From NCBI RefSeq assembly GCF_003258515.1, contig NZ_QGEH01000005.1, positions 62,001 to 126,000 on the forward strand: 64,000 nt of DNA, read 5' to 3'. The stretch comes from Marinobacter bohaiensis. GTDB lineage: Bacteria > Pseudomonadota > Gammaproteobacteria > Pseudomonadales > Oleiphilaceae. The position numbers and the translations under genes are program-made. Of this stretch, positions 57,395-64,000 are shown one piece after another. The notes under the pieces were generated by a model that worked only from the letters and a program-made list of their open reading frames with translations, was not told the origin of the DNA and ran no database searches. Every line of letters begins with the position of its first letter. Position 1 is the first letter of the stretch.

Positions 57395-59686
57395 ATGGAA
57401 AACGGTATCCATTACCGGACCTGCCACCTGTGCGAAGCCATGTGCGGCGTGGCCATCGAGATGCGGGACGGGCACATCGCCTCGGTTCGTGGCGACCGGG
57501 ACGACCCGTTCAGTCACGGCCACATCTGTCCCAAGGCGGTGGCGCTCAAGGATATCCACAACGATCCGGATCGCCTGACCCGGCCCCTGCAACGCACCGC
57601 CGAGGGCTGGAAGGAACTGGACTGGGACAGCGCCCTCGACCTGGTCGCCCGTCGTCTGCACCAGGTCCGCACGGAACACGGCCGCAACGCCGTCGGTGTC
57701 TACCTGGGCAACCCCAACGTCCACAACCACGGCGCCCTGGTGGCCAACCTGCCGTTCCTGCGCGCGCTGGGCACCCAGAACCGTTTTTCCGCCACCTCCA
57801 ACGACCAGTTGCCCCACATGCTGGCCAATCTGGAAATGTTCGGCCACCAGTTGCTGTTCCCGATTCCCGACATCGACCACACCGAGCTGCTCATCTGCAT
57901 CGGCGCCAACCCCCTGGCCTCCAACGGCAGCCTGATGTCGGTACCGGATCTCAAGGGCCGGCTCAAGGCACTCAAGGCCCGTGGCGGCGAATTGGTGGTG
58001 ATCGATCCACGCCGGACGGAAACGGCGCGCCAGGCGGACGCCTTTCACTTCATCCGCCCCGGCAGCGACGCCCTGCTGCTGATGGCCATGGTCAACGTGC
58101 TGTTCGCGGAGAACCGGGTGGATCTCGGTGCCGCCCAGCACTGGACCCGCGACCTGGAACTGGTGCGCCTGGCGTGCCTGCCCTATAGCCCGGAAGCCGT
58201 GGCCCAGCAGACCGGTATCGAGCCGGTGATCATCCGCGACCTGGCGCACCGGCTGGCCACAACCCAGCGAGCCGTGCTCTACGGCCGCATCGGCACCAGT
58301 ACCCAATCCTTCGGCGGCCTGGCCACCTGGCTCATCTACCTGCTCAACATCCTGACCGGCAAGCTCGACGCCACCGGCGGCCTGATGTTCACCCAGCCGG
58401 CGGTGGATCTGGTGACCCTGGGCGCCCTCTCCGGCCAGCGCGGCCATGTGGGACGACGCACCAGCCGCGTGCGCGGGTTGCCGGAGTTCGGCGGCGAATA
58501 CCCTGCCAGCACCATGGCCGAAGAAATGCTGACGCCGGGCAACGGCCGCATCCGCGCTTTCGTGACCATCGCCGGGAATCCGGTCCTGTCCAGCCCCGGC
58601 GGTCAGCGGCTGGACGAGGGTCTGGCCCAGCTCGACTTCATGGTCTCCATCGACTACTACCTCAATGAAACCACCCGCCACGCCGACATCATCCTGCCGC
58701 CCACCAGCGCCCTGGAGCGCAGTCATTACGATGTGATCTTCAACATGCTCGCGGTGCGCAATGTGGCCAAGTACAGCGAGCCCCTGTTCCAGCCCGACGA
58801 CGATGCCCGTCACGACTGGCAGATCATGCTGGAACTGGCCCATCGCCTGGAACGGCTGAAACGCGGTGGCTCGCTGGGTCTGCGCCGGGAACTGGGCTGG
58901 CGCGCTTTCAAGCGGATCGGGCCGGACGGTTTGCTGGATCTGGCCCTGCGCACCGGCCCCTACGGTCAACCGGTGGGACGCCTGCAACCCTTGTTGCAGC
59001 CGGCAGTGGACCTGATCGAGGCCGTCCTGCCTGAACGCCACCCCCTCAAGCACCTGACCGGTTTGAGCCCGTTGGATCGACGCTGGCAGGATCTGCCCAA
59101 GGGATTATCCCTGGCCGCACTGCGCGACCAGCCCCACGGCCTTGACCTGGGGCCGTTACGGCCGAGCCTGCCCGACCGGCTCTACACCCGGGATCGCCAG
59201 GTCCACCTGGCACCGCGACGCTACCTGGAAGATCTGCCCCGCCTCTACCAACGCCTGTCGGAGCCGGTCGGTGGTCACCTGCAGCTGATCGGTCGGCGCC
59301 ACCTGCGCAGCAACAATTCCTGGATGCACAACAGCCAGCGTCTGGTCAAAGGCCCGGAGCGCTGCACCCTGATGATTCACCCCCGGGACGCGTCGCTGGC
59401 AGGACTGGCCAACGGCGACCAGGCGGAGGTGACTTCGGAGGCCGGACGCATTGTGCTGCCGGTCGAGATCACCGAAGATGTCATGCCCGGTGTGGTCTCG
59501 GTGCCCCATGGCTGGGGCCACACCCGCGCCGGTACCACACAGCGGGTTGCCCAGGCCCACGCCGGCGCGAGCATTAACGACGTGATCCGTGACAACCAGG
59601 TGGACCCGGTCAGCGGCACCTCGGTGCTCAACGGGCAGGCGGTGACGGTCACGCGCCATGCCAACGAACAACGCCGACGGGCCTGA
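57395..59686 (+). CDS. Molybdopterin oxidoreductase, stand-alone
   Basis: Mo/W-bisMGD enzyme of 763 aa of the DMSO reductase superfamily. A [4Fe-4S] site is formed by Cys10, Cys13, Cys17 and Cys45; the MGD-binding regions and a C-terminal molydopterin dinucleotide-binding domain (about 640-760, RRHLRSNNSWMHNSQRL; GDQAEVTSEAGRIVLPVEI) are complete. At the usual Mo-ligand position no Cys or Sec is seen, but SATSNDQLP (Ser135, Asp137). No electron-transfer or membrane subunit is encoded nearby, and no Tat signal is visible, so it is probably cytoplasmic. Substrate unknown. Confidence 0.88.
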   Translation: MENGIHYRTCHLCEAMCGVAIEMRDGHIASVRGDRDDPFSHGHICPKAVALKDIHNDPDRLTRPLQRTAEGWKELDWDSALDLVARRLHQVRTEHGRNAVGVYLGNPNVHNHGALVANLPFLRALGTQNRFSATSNDQLPHMLANLEMFGHQLLFPIPDIDHTELLICIGANPLASNGSLMSVPDLKGRLKALKARGGELVVIDPRRTETARQADAFHFIRPGSDALLLMAMVNVLFAENRVDLGAAQHWTRDLELVRLACLPYSPEAVAQQTGIEPVIIRDLAHRLATTQRAVLYGRIGTSTQSFGGLATWLIYLLNILTGKLDATGGLMFTQPAVDLVTLGALSGQRGHVGRRTSRVRGLPEFGGEYPASTMAEEMLTPGNGRIRAFVTIAGNPVLSSPGGQRLDEGLAQLDFMVSIDYYLNETTRHADIILPPTSALERSHYDVIFNMLAVRNVAKYSEPLFQPDDDARHDWQIMLELAHRLERLKRGGSLGLRRELGWRAFKRIGPDGLLDLALRTGPYGQPVGRLQPLLQPAVDLIEAVLPERHPLKHLTGLSPLDRRWQDLPKGLSLAALRDQPHGLDLGPLRPSLPDRLYTRDRQVHLAPRRYLEDLPRLYQRLSEPVGGHLQLIGRRHLRSNNSWMHNSQRLVKGPERCTLMIHPRDASLAGLANGDQAEVTSEAGRIVLPVEITEDVMPGVVSVPHGWGHTRAGTTQRVAQAHAGASINDVIRDNQVDPVSGTSVLNGQAVTVTRHANEQRRRA

Positions 59687-59712
59687 CGCCATCGCAAACG
59701 CAGGAGGAAAAC

Positions 59713-60174
59713 ATGCCGCAGTGGATTCAATGGGTGCTGATTATTGCCGGGCTGCTCGTCATCGCCCTGCTGGCCCGGTTTATCTGGCAGCGCACCCGCC
59801 TGATGCGGCAGCAGGAACGCCAGGCCGCCCGCGCCGAGGCGTTCCACAACACGCGCCGGGAGCAAATGGTTGAAAGCGTGCGGGTGCTGGCCATGTCGGT
59901 GGAGCAGGATCAGGTGGAATACTCCGAAGCCTGCCTGCGTATCAAGGGGTTACTGGATCACCTGGCCCCGGAGCTTCTGGACGAAGCTCCCTACCGGATA
60001 TTCCAGGAAATGCACGATGCCCTGCAGCACATGCCCACTCACCAGGCGCGCCAGGACACCTCCGCTCACTTTATTCGCAAGATGGACGAACAGCGCTTCG
60101 AACTGGAAACCAGGCACGCCGACGCCATCCGCCGGGCCGCCACCGCGATTCGCTATCACCGGTTCGACGATTGA
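59713..60174 (+). CDS. DUF2489 membrane-anchored protein
   Basis: Protein of 153 aa with one N-terminal transmembrane helix (WVLIIAGLLVIALLARFIW) followed by a basic, charged cytoplasmic helical region. RREQMVESVRVLAMSVEQDQVEYSEACLRIKGLLDHL fits the DUF2489 domain known from pseudomonads and relatives. AGGAGGAAA RBS. Function unknown. It follows the molybdoenzyme gene after 26 bp and may be co-transcribed by accident or for a common role. Confidence 0.82.
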   Translation: MPQWIQWVLIIAGLLVIALLARFIWQRTRLMRQQERQAARAEAFHNTRREQMVESVRVLAMSVEQDQVEYSEACLRIKGLLDHLAPELLDEAPYRIFQEMHDALQHMPTHQARQDTSAHFIRKMDEQRFELETRHADAIRRAATAIRYHRFDD

Positions 60175-60187
60175 CCGGGCGGCCACA

Positions 60188-60211
60188 AAAAAGCCGGCCA
60201 TTCCGGCCGGC
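60188..60211 (-). terminator. Terminator between convergent genes
   Basis: GCCGGCC / GGCCGGC stem flanked on the left by AAAAAAG, so on the minus strand it is a canonical hairpin followed by TTTTTT. It ends the minus-strand transcript of the small gene at 60378 and may work in both directions. Confidence 0.8.
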
Positions 60212-60377
60212 AAATCACCCGCAGATGCAGATCAACCTGAGTAACCACCGGAGTGCCTCCCTGTCGATCGCGTCCATAAACACGACCCACAGAGCCCTCA
60301 GGCACTCCGCAACACCCTCCCCGAATGCAGGCCAGGGAGATTCCTGCCGTAAGCGATCCTGAAACCGCTGACTGAAT

Positions 60378-60662
60378 TCAGGTAACGGAACGGGGATCCG
60401 GCGTATCGCCGTCCTCCAGAGCCGGTTCGGCGACCACCCCTTCGTCGTGGAGTGCCCGGATCTGCTCCGGCTCCAGGCGCTCCCAGAACTCGTGGAAAAA
60501 GCGTTGTACCACCGGGTCCCGTGAGGCCGAGCATTGCCGCAGCAGCTCAAGTCGCTCATCGGCGTCGGCCAGGTGGAAATGCCGCCCGCCCCGGTGACGG
60601 AACTGCGACTCGAGCTGATACAGATGAAAGATACTGCTGGAGTTGAAGATCAACGTGTCCAT
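60378..60662 (-). CDS. Small hypothetical protein
   Basis: Conserved-looking protein of 94 aa with ATG at 60662 behind GGGAGG. It has no signal peptide or membrane helix; the middle is charged and probably helical (DPVVQRFFHEFWERLEPEQIRALHDEG) and the C-terminus is acidic. I do not recognise the family. It stands alone between the DUF2489 gene and the HDOD gene, with a terminator 167 bp downstream. Confidence 0.6.
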   Translation of the reverse strand: MDTLIFNSSSIFHLYQLESQFRHRGGRHFHLADADERLELLRQCSASRDPVVQRFFHEFWERLEPEQIRALHDEGVVAEPALEDGDTPDPRSVT

Positions 60663-60825
60663 CAGCAACCTCCCGCACACCGGCCGGCGCGGCTGAACGC
60701 CGGCATCCGATCGGTTCTCCTTTACTTTCACTGTAGACCAGGGAAATCGAATTGGCAGGCGGATAAAGCAACAGGCAGGACAAACGGCCACAAAAGGGAG
60801 AAAAGACGGTGCATCGCGGATCAGC

Positions 60826-60866
60826 GCGAAAAAGAAAGGCATCCCGGTCCCGCGGACGGGGCCGGG
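60826..60866 (-). terminator. Candidate terminator after the HDOD gene
   Basis: On the minus strand an imperfect GC-rich stem (CCCCGTCC and GGGACCGGG region, 60843-60866) is followed by CCTTTCTTTTT. Moderate support. Confidence 0.45.
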
Positions 60867-60873
60867 GCGACCG

Positions 60874-62247
60874 TCACGACTGCATCATGCCGGCCATGGC
60901 GAGGATACTGTCGCGGTCTTCCACCAGCGCATCCATCTGCTCGGCAACCGCTTCCGGGTCCAGGCCCAGTTCGTCGTAGATGGATGGGGCCAGCGCGGAC
61001 GGTGCACCGAGCCCGACACCACGCTCGATGAGCAGGTGGCGCCCCAGGCTCAGGATCGACGCGTACGTGGCATTGGGGCCGTCATACCCCGGATTCTTCT
61101 GGTGGCGGATGGCCACCACGACTTCGTCGGGCATTTCCCAGTTTTCCATCAACTGGGCGCCAATCTGCTCCCGGCTCAGCCCCAGGATGTGATGCTCGAT
61201 CAGCGACGAATCCAGATGACCGTTGGCTTCCACATTACGGCACACGGCGCGGAAATGGGGCGGAAACACCTGGTTGAGCAGCAGGTAGCCGAAGTTGTGC
61301 AGCAAACCGGCAAGATAAGCCAGACCAAACGAGGGCCGCTCGCCACGGCGCATCATCGCGGCCAGCACGCCGGCGGCCTGGGCCTGCCAGATGGCCTGCT
61401 GCCAGTAGCCGATGTAGCCGTCGGGCTCGTCCTCCGGCGGCTTGAGCGCCTTGCCCAGGGACAAGCCCATCGCCAGGTTCATCACCAGCTCGAAACCCAG
61501 TACCCGGGAGATGGCGTCGTGCACCGACCGCACCTCACCGGCGGCGGCGTAGAACGAGGACGACGCCCAGCTCACCACCTGCGCGGCCAGGCTGGGATCG
61601 CTCTCGACAACATCCACCAGGTCATTCATCACCGCGTTGGGATTGACCCGCAGATGGATGATGCGCTGAGCCGTTTCCGGCAGAGGCGGCAGTTCCAGTG
61701 TGTCGTCCAGGCGCTGGCGCACCCGCAGGTTGGTGAAGCGCTCGATGGCACTGTGCAGCTGCGCGCGGTCATTCTGGGGATCGGACAGGTTCACCTGGAT
61801 CGCCGAGGCGGGTGTGGTCACCGACAGACGTCCAGCCCCGGCCGTCATCTGCCGGAACGCGGCGATGGGCAGCTGGATTCGCGGGCCGCCCTCGGCGTAG
61901 GCCAGGGTCACCACCTCCAGCCCGTCCACCGCCTCGTCCACCAGGGTGGGCCAACCGGTCAGGGACGGCAGCGCCGGCAGCAGCTGGACATTGAGGCGCT
62001 CGCGGATGCGATGCAGTTCCTGGCGGCTGATGATCCGCAGATCCCGCCCCAGTTTGGTGTTCAGGCGATTGATGTCGAGCAGGTCCTGGCGTCGGCAGAT
62101 CACCTGCAACTTACCTTGGTGGTCTTCCAGCGGGACCATGCGCAGGGCCTGGTCCTGAGCCTCCGCCTCGACAATTTCGAACAGTGGCGTACCCTGGCTT
62201 TGCGATGCAGCCTGCAGGGCATCCCGAACTGCAATCGGCAGTTCCAT
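60874..62247 (-). CDS. YbaK-like plus HDOD domain protein
   Basis: Protein of 457 aa. The N-terminal 160 residues resemble the YbaK/ProX aminoacyl-tRNA deacylase fold (KLGRDLRIISRQELHRI; LPSLTGWPTLVDEAV). Residues about 195-400 form an HDOD domain (LPPLPETAQRIIHLRVNPNA; SDPSLAAQVVSWASS; GLLHNFGYLLLNQVFP), a non-catalytic relative of HD phosphodiesterases used in signalling. It lies 59 bp after recG in the same direction, the order also found in pseudomonads. Start 62247 has GGGGG before it. The role is unknown. Confidence 0.85.
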   Translation of the reverse strand: MELPIAVRDALQAASQSQGTPLFEIVEAEAQDQALRMVPLEDHQGKLQVICRRQDLLDINRLNTKLGRDLRIISRQELHRIRERLNVQLLPALPSLTGWPTLVDEAVDGLEVVTLAYAEGGPRIQLPIAAFRQMTAGAGRLSVTTPASAIQVNLSDPQNDRAQLHSAIERFTNLRVRQRLDDTLELPPLPETAQRIIHLRVNPNAVMNDLVDVVESDPSLAAQVVSWASSSFYAAAGEVRSVHDAISRVLGFELVMNLAMGLSLGKALKPPEDEPDGYIGYWQQAIWQAQAAGVLAAMMRRGERPSFGLAYLAGLLHNFGYLLLNQVFPPHFRAVCRNVEANGHLDSSLIEHHILGLSREQIGAQLMENWEMPDEVVVAIRHQKNPGYDGPNATYASILSLGRHLLIERGVGLGAPSALAPSIYDELGLDPEAVAEQMDALVEDRDSILAMAGMMQS

Positions 62248-62306
62248 GCTTACCCCCGAAATGGATCTAACTGTAAACGGATTGACGCCGGGGAACGGAC
62301 ACCGGA

Positions 62307-64000
62307 TCAGACATCGCCGTAACGAATGCGTTCCCCCAGCCAGCGGCGAATCAGGGCGTCGACCCGGTTCGCGTCGCCCATCAGCGTCGGCGCCGCTTCC
62401 CGAATGATCGGTATCCAGCCCTTGTCCCGCTCGAAATCCGCCAGCCGGAACTGCATCATGCCGGTCTGGCGGGTCCCCAGAACCTCGCCGGGGCCGCGAA
62501 TTTCCAGATCTTTCTCCGCGATGACAAAGCCGTCCTGACTGTCCCGCAGGACCTGCAGGCGGGCCTTGCCGTTCTTCGACAGCGGCGGATGATACATCAG
62601 CACACAGAAACTCGCCTCGTGCCCGCGCCCCACCCGGCCGCGCAACTGGTGCAACTGGGCCAGGCCCAGGCGTTCCGGATTCTCGATGATGATCAACGAC
62701 GCGTTGGGGACATCCACCCCCACCTCGATGACCGTGGTGGCCACCAGCAGGTCCAGCTCGCCGTCCTTGAAGCGCTGCATGATGTCCGCTTTTTCCCTGG
62801 CCTTGAGACGACCGTGCACCAGGCCGATCGACAGACCGGGCAGTCGCTCGCGCAGTTCCCCGGCGGTGACTTCCGCCGCCTGGCACTGCAGCGCCTCGGA
62901 TTCTTCAATCAGTGTACACACCCAGTAAGCCTGACGCCCGGCTTTACACGCATTTTGCACTCGCTCGATGACCTCCTCGCGTCGGGCATCGGCGATGGCA
63001 ATCGTTTCGATGGGCTTGCGGCCCGGCGGCAATTCGTCGATCACCGACGTGTCCAGGTCGGCGTAGGCGCTCATCGCCAGGGTGCGGGGAATCGGGGTGG
63101 CGGTCATGATCAACTGGTGCGGCGCCAACTGGCCGGCGGCGCCCTTCTCGCGCAGGGCCAGTCGCTGGTGTACGCCGAAACGGTGCTGCTCGTCCACGAT
63201 CACCAGCGCCAGACGCTCGAAGGCAACGTCCCCCTGGAACAGGGCGTGGGTGCCGATCACGATCCGTGCCTCGCCGGTGGCCACACGCTCCAGCGCCGCC
63301 TGGCGCGCCTTGCCCTTGACCTTGCCGGATAACCACACCGGCTCCAGCCCCAGCGGCGCGAGCCAGTCGTGGAAGTTCAGATAGTGCTGCTCGGCGAGGA
63401 TTTCGGTGGGCGCCATCAGGGCCACCTGGGCGCCGGCGGAGATCGCCTGCAGCGCCGCAATGGCGGCCACCACGGTCTTGCCCGAGCCTACATCCCCCTG
63501 CACCAGGCGCAGCATCGGCAGCGGCTGGCTCAGGTCCTGGCGCACGTCGGACAGGACGCGCTCCTGGGCCGGTGTGAGCTGGAACGGCAACTGGTCGCGG
63601 AAACGCTCTTCCAGATCCCCCTGGCGCAGCAACGCCAGCGCTTCCCGTGCCTGGATCTGCTCTCGTACCCGCAGCAGGCTGAGCTGGTGGGCCAGTAGTT
63701 CTTCCATCACCAGGCGCTGCTGGGCCGGGTGGCGCCCCTCGATCAGTTCCGGCACCGGCGCTCCCACCGGTGGTGCATGCACCTGATGCAGAGCGGTATT
63801 GATGTCCGGCAACTGGAAATCCGCCAGCAGGGACTCGGGCAGCCAGTCTCTCACCGGATAACGATCCAGATACTTAAGGGCCTGCTGGCACAGGCTGCGC
63901 ACACGCGGTTGCTGGATGCCTTCGGTCAGCGGGTAGACCGGCGTCAACGTGGCCTGGTCCGGCGGCGGCATGGGGGGCGGGTTGGTCTGGTATTCGGGGT
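62307..64000 (-). CDS. recG: ATP-dependent DNA helicase RecG, 5' end outside window
   Basis: Superfamily 2 helicase that reverses stalled forks and Holliday junctions. About 564 residues are inside the window, of roughly 690 in full-length RecG. Walker A GDVGSGKTVVAA, the helicase box DEQHRFG, TATPIPRTLAMSAY, and the late motif LHQLRGRVGRGHEASFC are present. The frame continues past the window edge (YQTNPPP precedes the ATG at 63971), so that ATG is internal and the wedge domain is cut. Confidence 0.96.
   Translation of the reverse strand, partial: PEYQTNPPPMPPPDQATLTPVYPLTEGIQQPRVRSLCQQALKYLDRYPVRDWLPESLLADFQLPDINTALHQVHAPPVGAPVPELIEGRHPAQQRLVMEELLAHQLSLLRVREQIQAREALALLRQGDLEERFRDQLPFQLTPAQERVLSDVRQDLSQPLPMLRLVQGDVGSGKTVVAAIAALQAISAGAQVALMAPTEILAEQHYLNFHDWLAPLGLEPVWLSGKVKGKARQAALERVATGEARIVIGTHALFQGDVAFERLALVIVDEQHRFGVHQRLALREKGAAGQLAPHQLIMTATPIPRTLAMSAYADLDTSVIDELPPGRKPIETIAIADARREEVIERVQNACKAGRQAYWVCTLIEESEALQCQAAEVTAGELRERLPGLSIGLVHGRLKAREKADIMQRFKDGELDLLVATTVIEVGVDVPNASLIIIENPERLGLAQLHQLRGRVGRGHEASFCVLMYHPPLSKNGKARLQVLRDSQDGFVIAEKDLEIRGPGEVLGTRQTGMMQFRLADFERDKGWIPIIREAAPTLMGDANRVDALIRRWLGERIRYGDV

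Noticed and set aside
56174-59053. Minus-strand open frame of 959 codons
   Set aside because: It lies antisense to the lipoprotein and molybdoenzyme genes, shows no domain, and is explained by GC-rich third positions.
60215-60559. Minus-strand frame ending LRALWVVFMDAIDREALRWLL
   Set aside because: It overlaps the better-supported 94-aa gene out of frame and its start part is low complexity. Its last 50 residues look somewhat coding-like, so a frameshifted longer gene cannot be fully excluded.
63969-63971. ATG at 63971 as the recG start
   Set aside because: The frame continues upstream to the window edge with a plausible sequence, and RecG would lack its N-terminal wedge domain.

Overview
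The window is a high-GC chromosomal segment from a gammaproteobacterium, most likely a marine heterotroph of the Marinobacter/Oceanospirillales type. The grounds are three TRAP transporter gene sets, a FadL-family protein, a DcaP-like porin, a RibBX-type riboflavin protein and the recG neighbourhood; the genus is an inference. No rRNA, tRNA, CRISPR array, insertion sequence or prophage gene was seen. Almost the whole window is devoted to taking up small carboxylic acids and degrading them to acetyl-CoA and succinyl-CoA.

Region 1 (1-3077) holds a GntR/FCD regulator with a NUDIX hydrolase, a RibBX-like riboflavin protein with a degenerate GTP cyclohydrolase II half, an array of about 16-bp repeats in its leader, and a DUF1330 protein. 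Region 2 (3074-15083) looks like a complete mevalonate catabolic locus. One minus-strand operon encodes a TRAP transporter (DctP, Q, M), degradative class II HMG-CoA reductase, an exported SMP-30/Drp35-type lactonase and HMG-CoA lyase, facing a divergent MocR regulator. Beside it, a LysR-controlled set encodes a 3-oxoacid CoA-transferase (two subunits) and an AtoE permease, which would use the acetoacetate released by the lyase. The lactonase between the reductase and the lyase suggests that mevalonolactone is hydrolysed outside the cytoplasm before uptake. This is the most novel proposal in the window.

Region 3 (15096-20531) holds a GlxA-type AraC regulator divergent from glutathione-dependent formaldehyde dehydrogenase, a GH114-like lipoprotein and a TonB-dependent receptor. 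Region 4 (20542-42264) is an aromatic-acid island. It has a TRAP transporter with two paralogous binding proteins, pobR/pobA, then a long minus-strand array catBCA-benABCD-MFS-benE with divergent catR, then pcaR and pcaIJFD. Benzoate can be taken to succinyl-CoA and acetyl-CoA entirely with genes in this window. The protocatechuate branch (pcaGHBC) is absent although pobA is present. Repeated GTTCG-N5-CGAAC palindromes tie both TRAP binding-protein genes to pcaI and pcaR.

Region 5 (42463-51124) adds a sensor-less chemoreceptor, a five-gene LIV-type ABC transporter, a DcaP-like porin, an IclR regulator and a XylS/BenR-type regulator, plausibly an extension of the aromatic-acid island. Region 6 (51396-64000) has a glutathione S-transferase with a TetR-type operator, a FadL-like protein preceded by a consensus CRP site, a large chimeric Ig-like lipoprotein, an orphan molybdopterin oxidoreductase, a DUF2489 protein, a small unknown gene, an HDOD protein and the 3' part of recG, which runs off the window edge.
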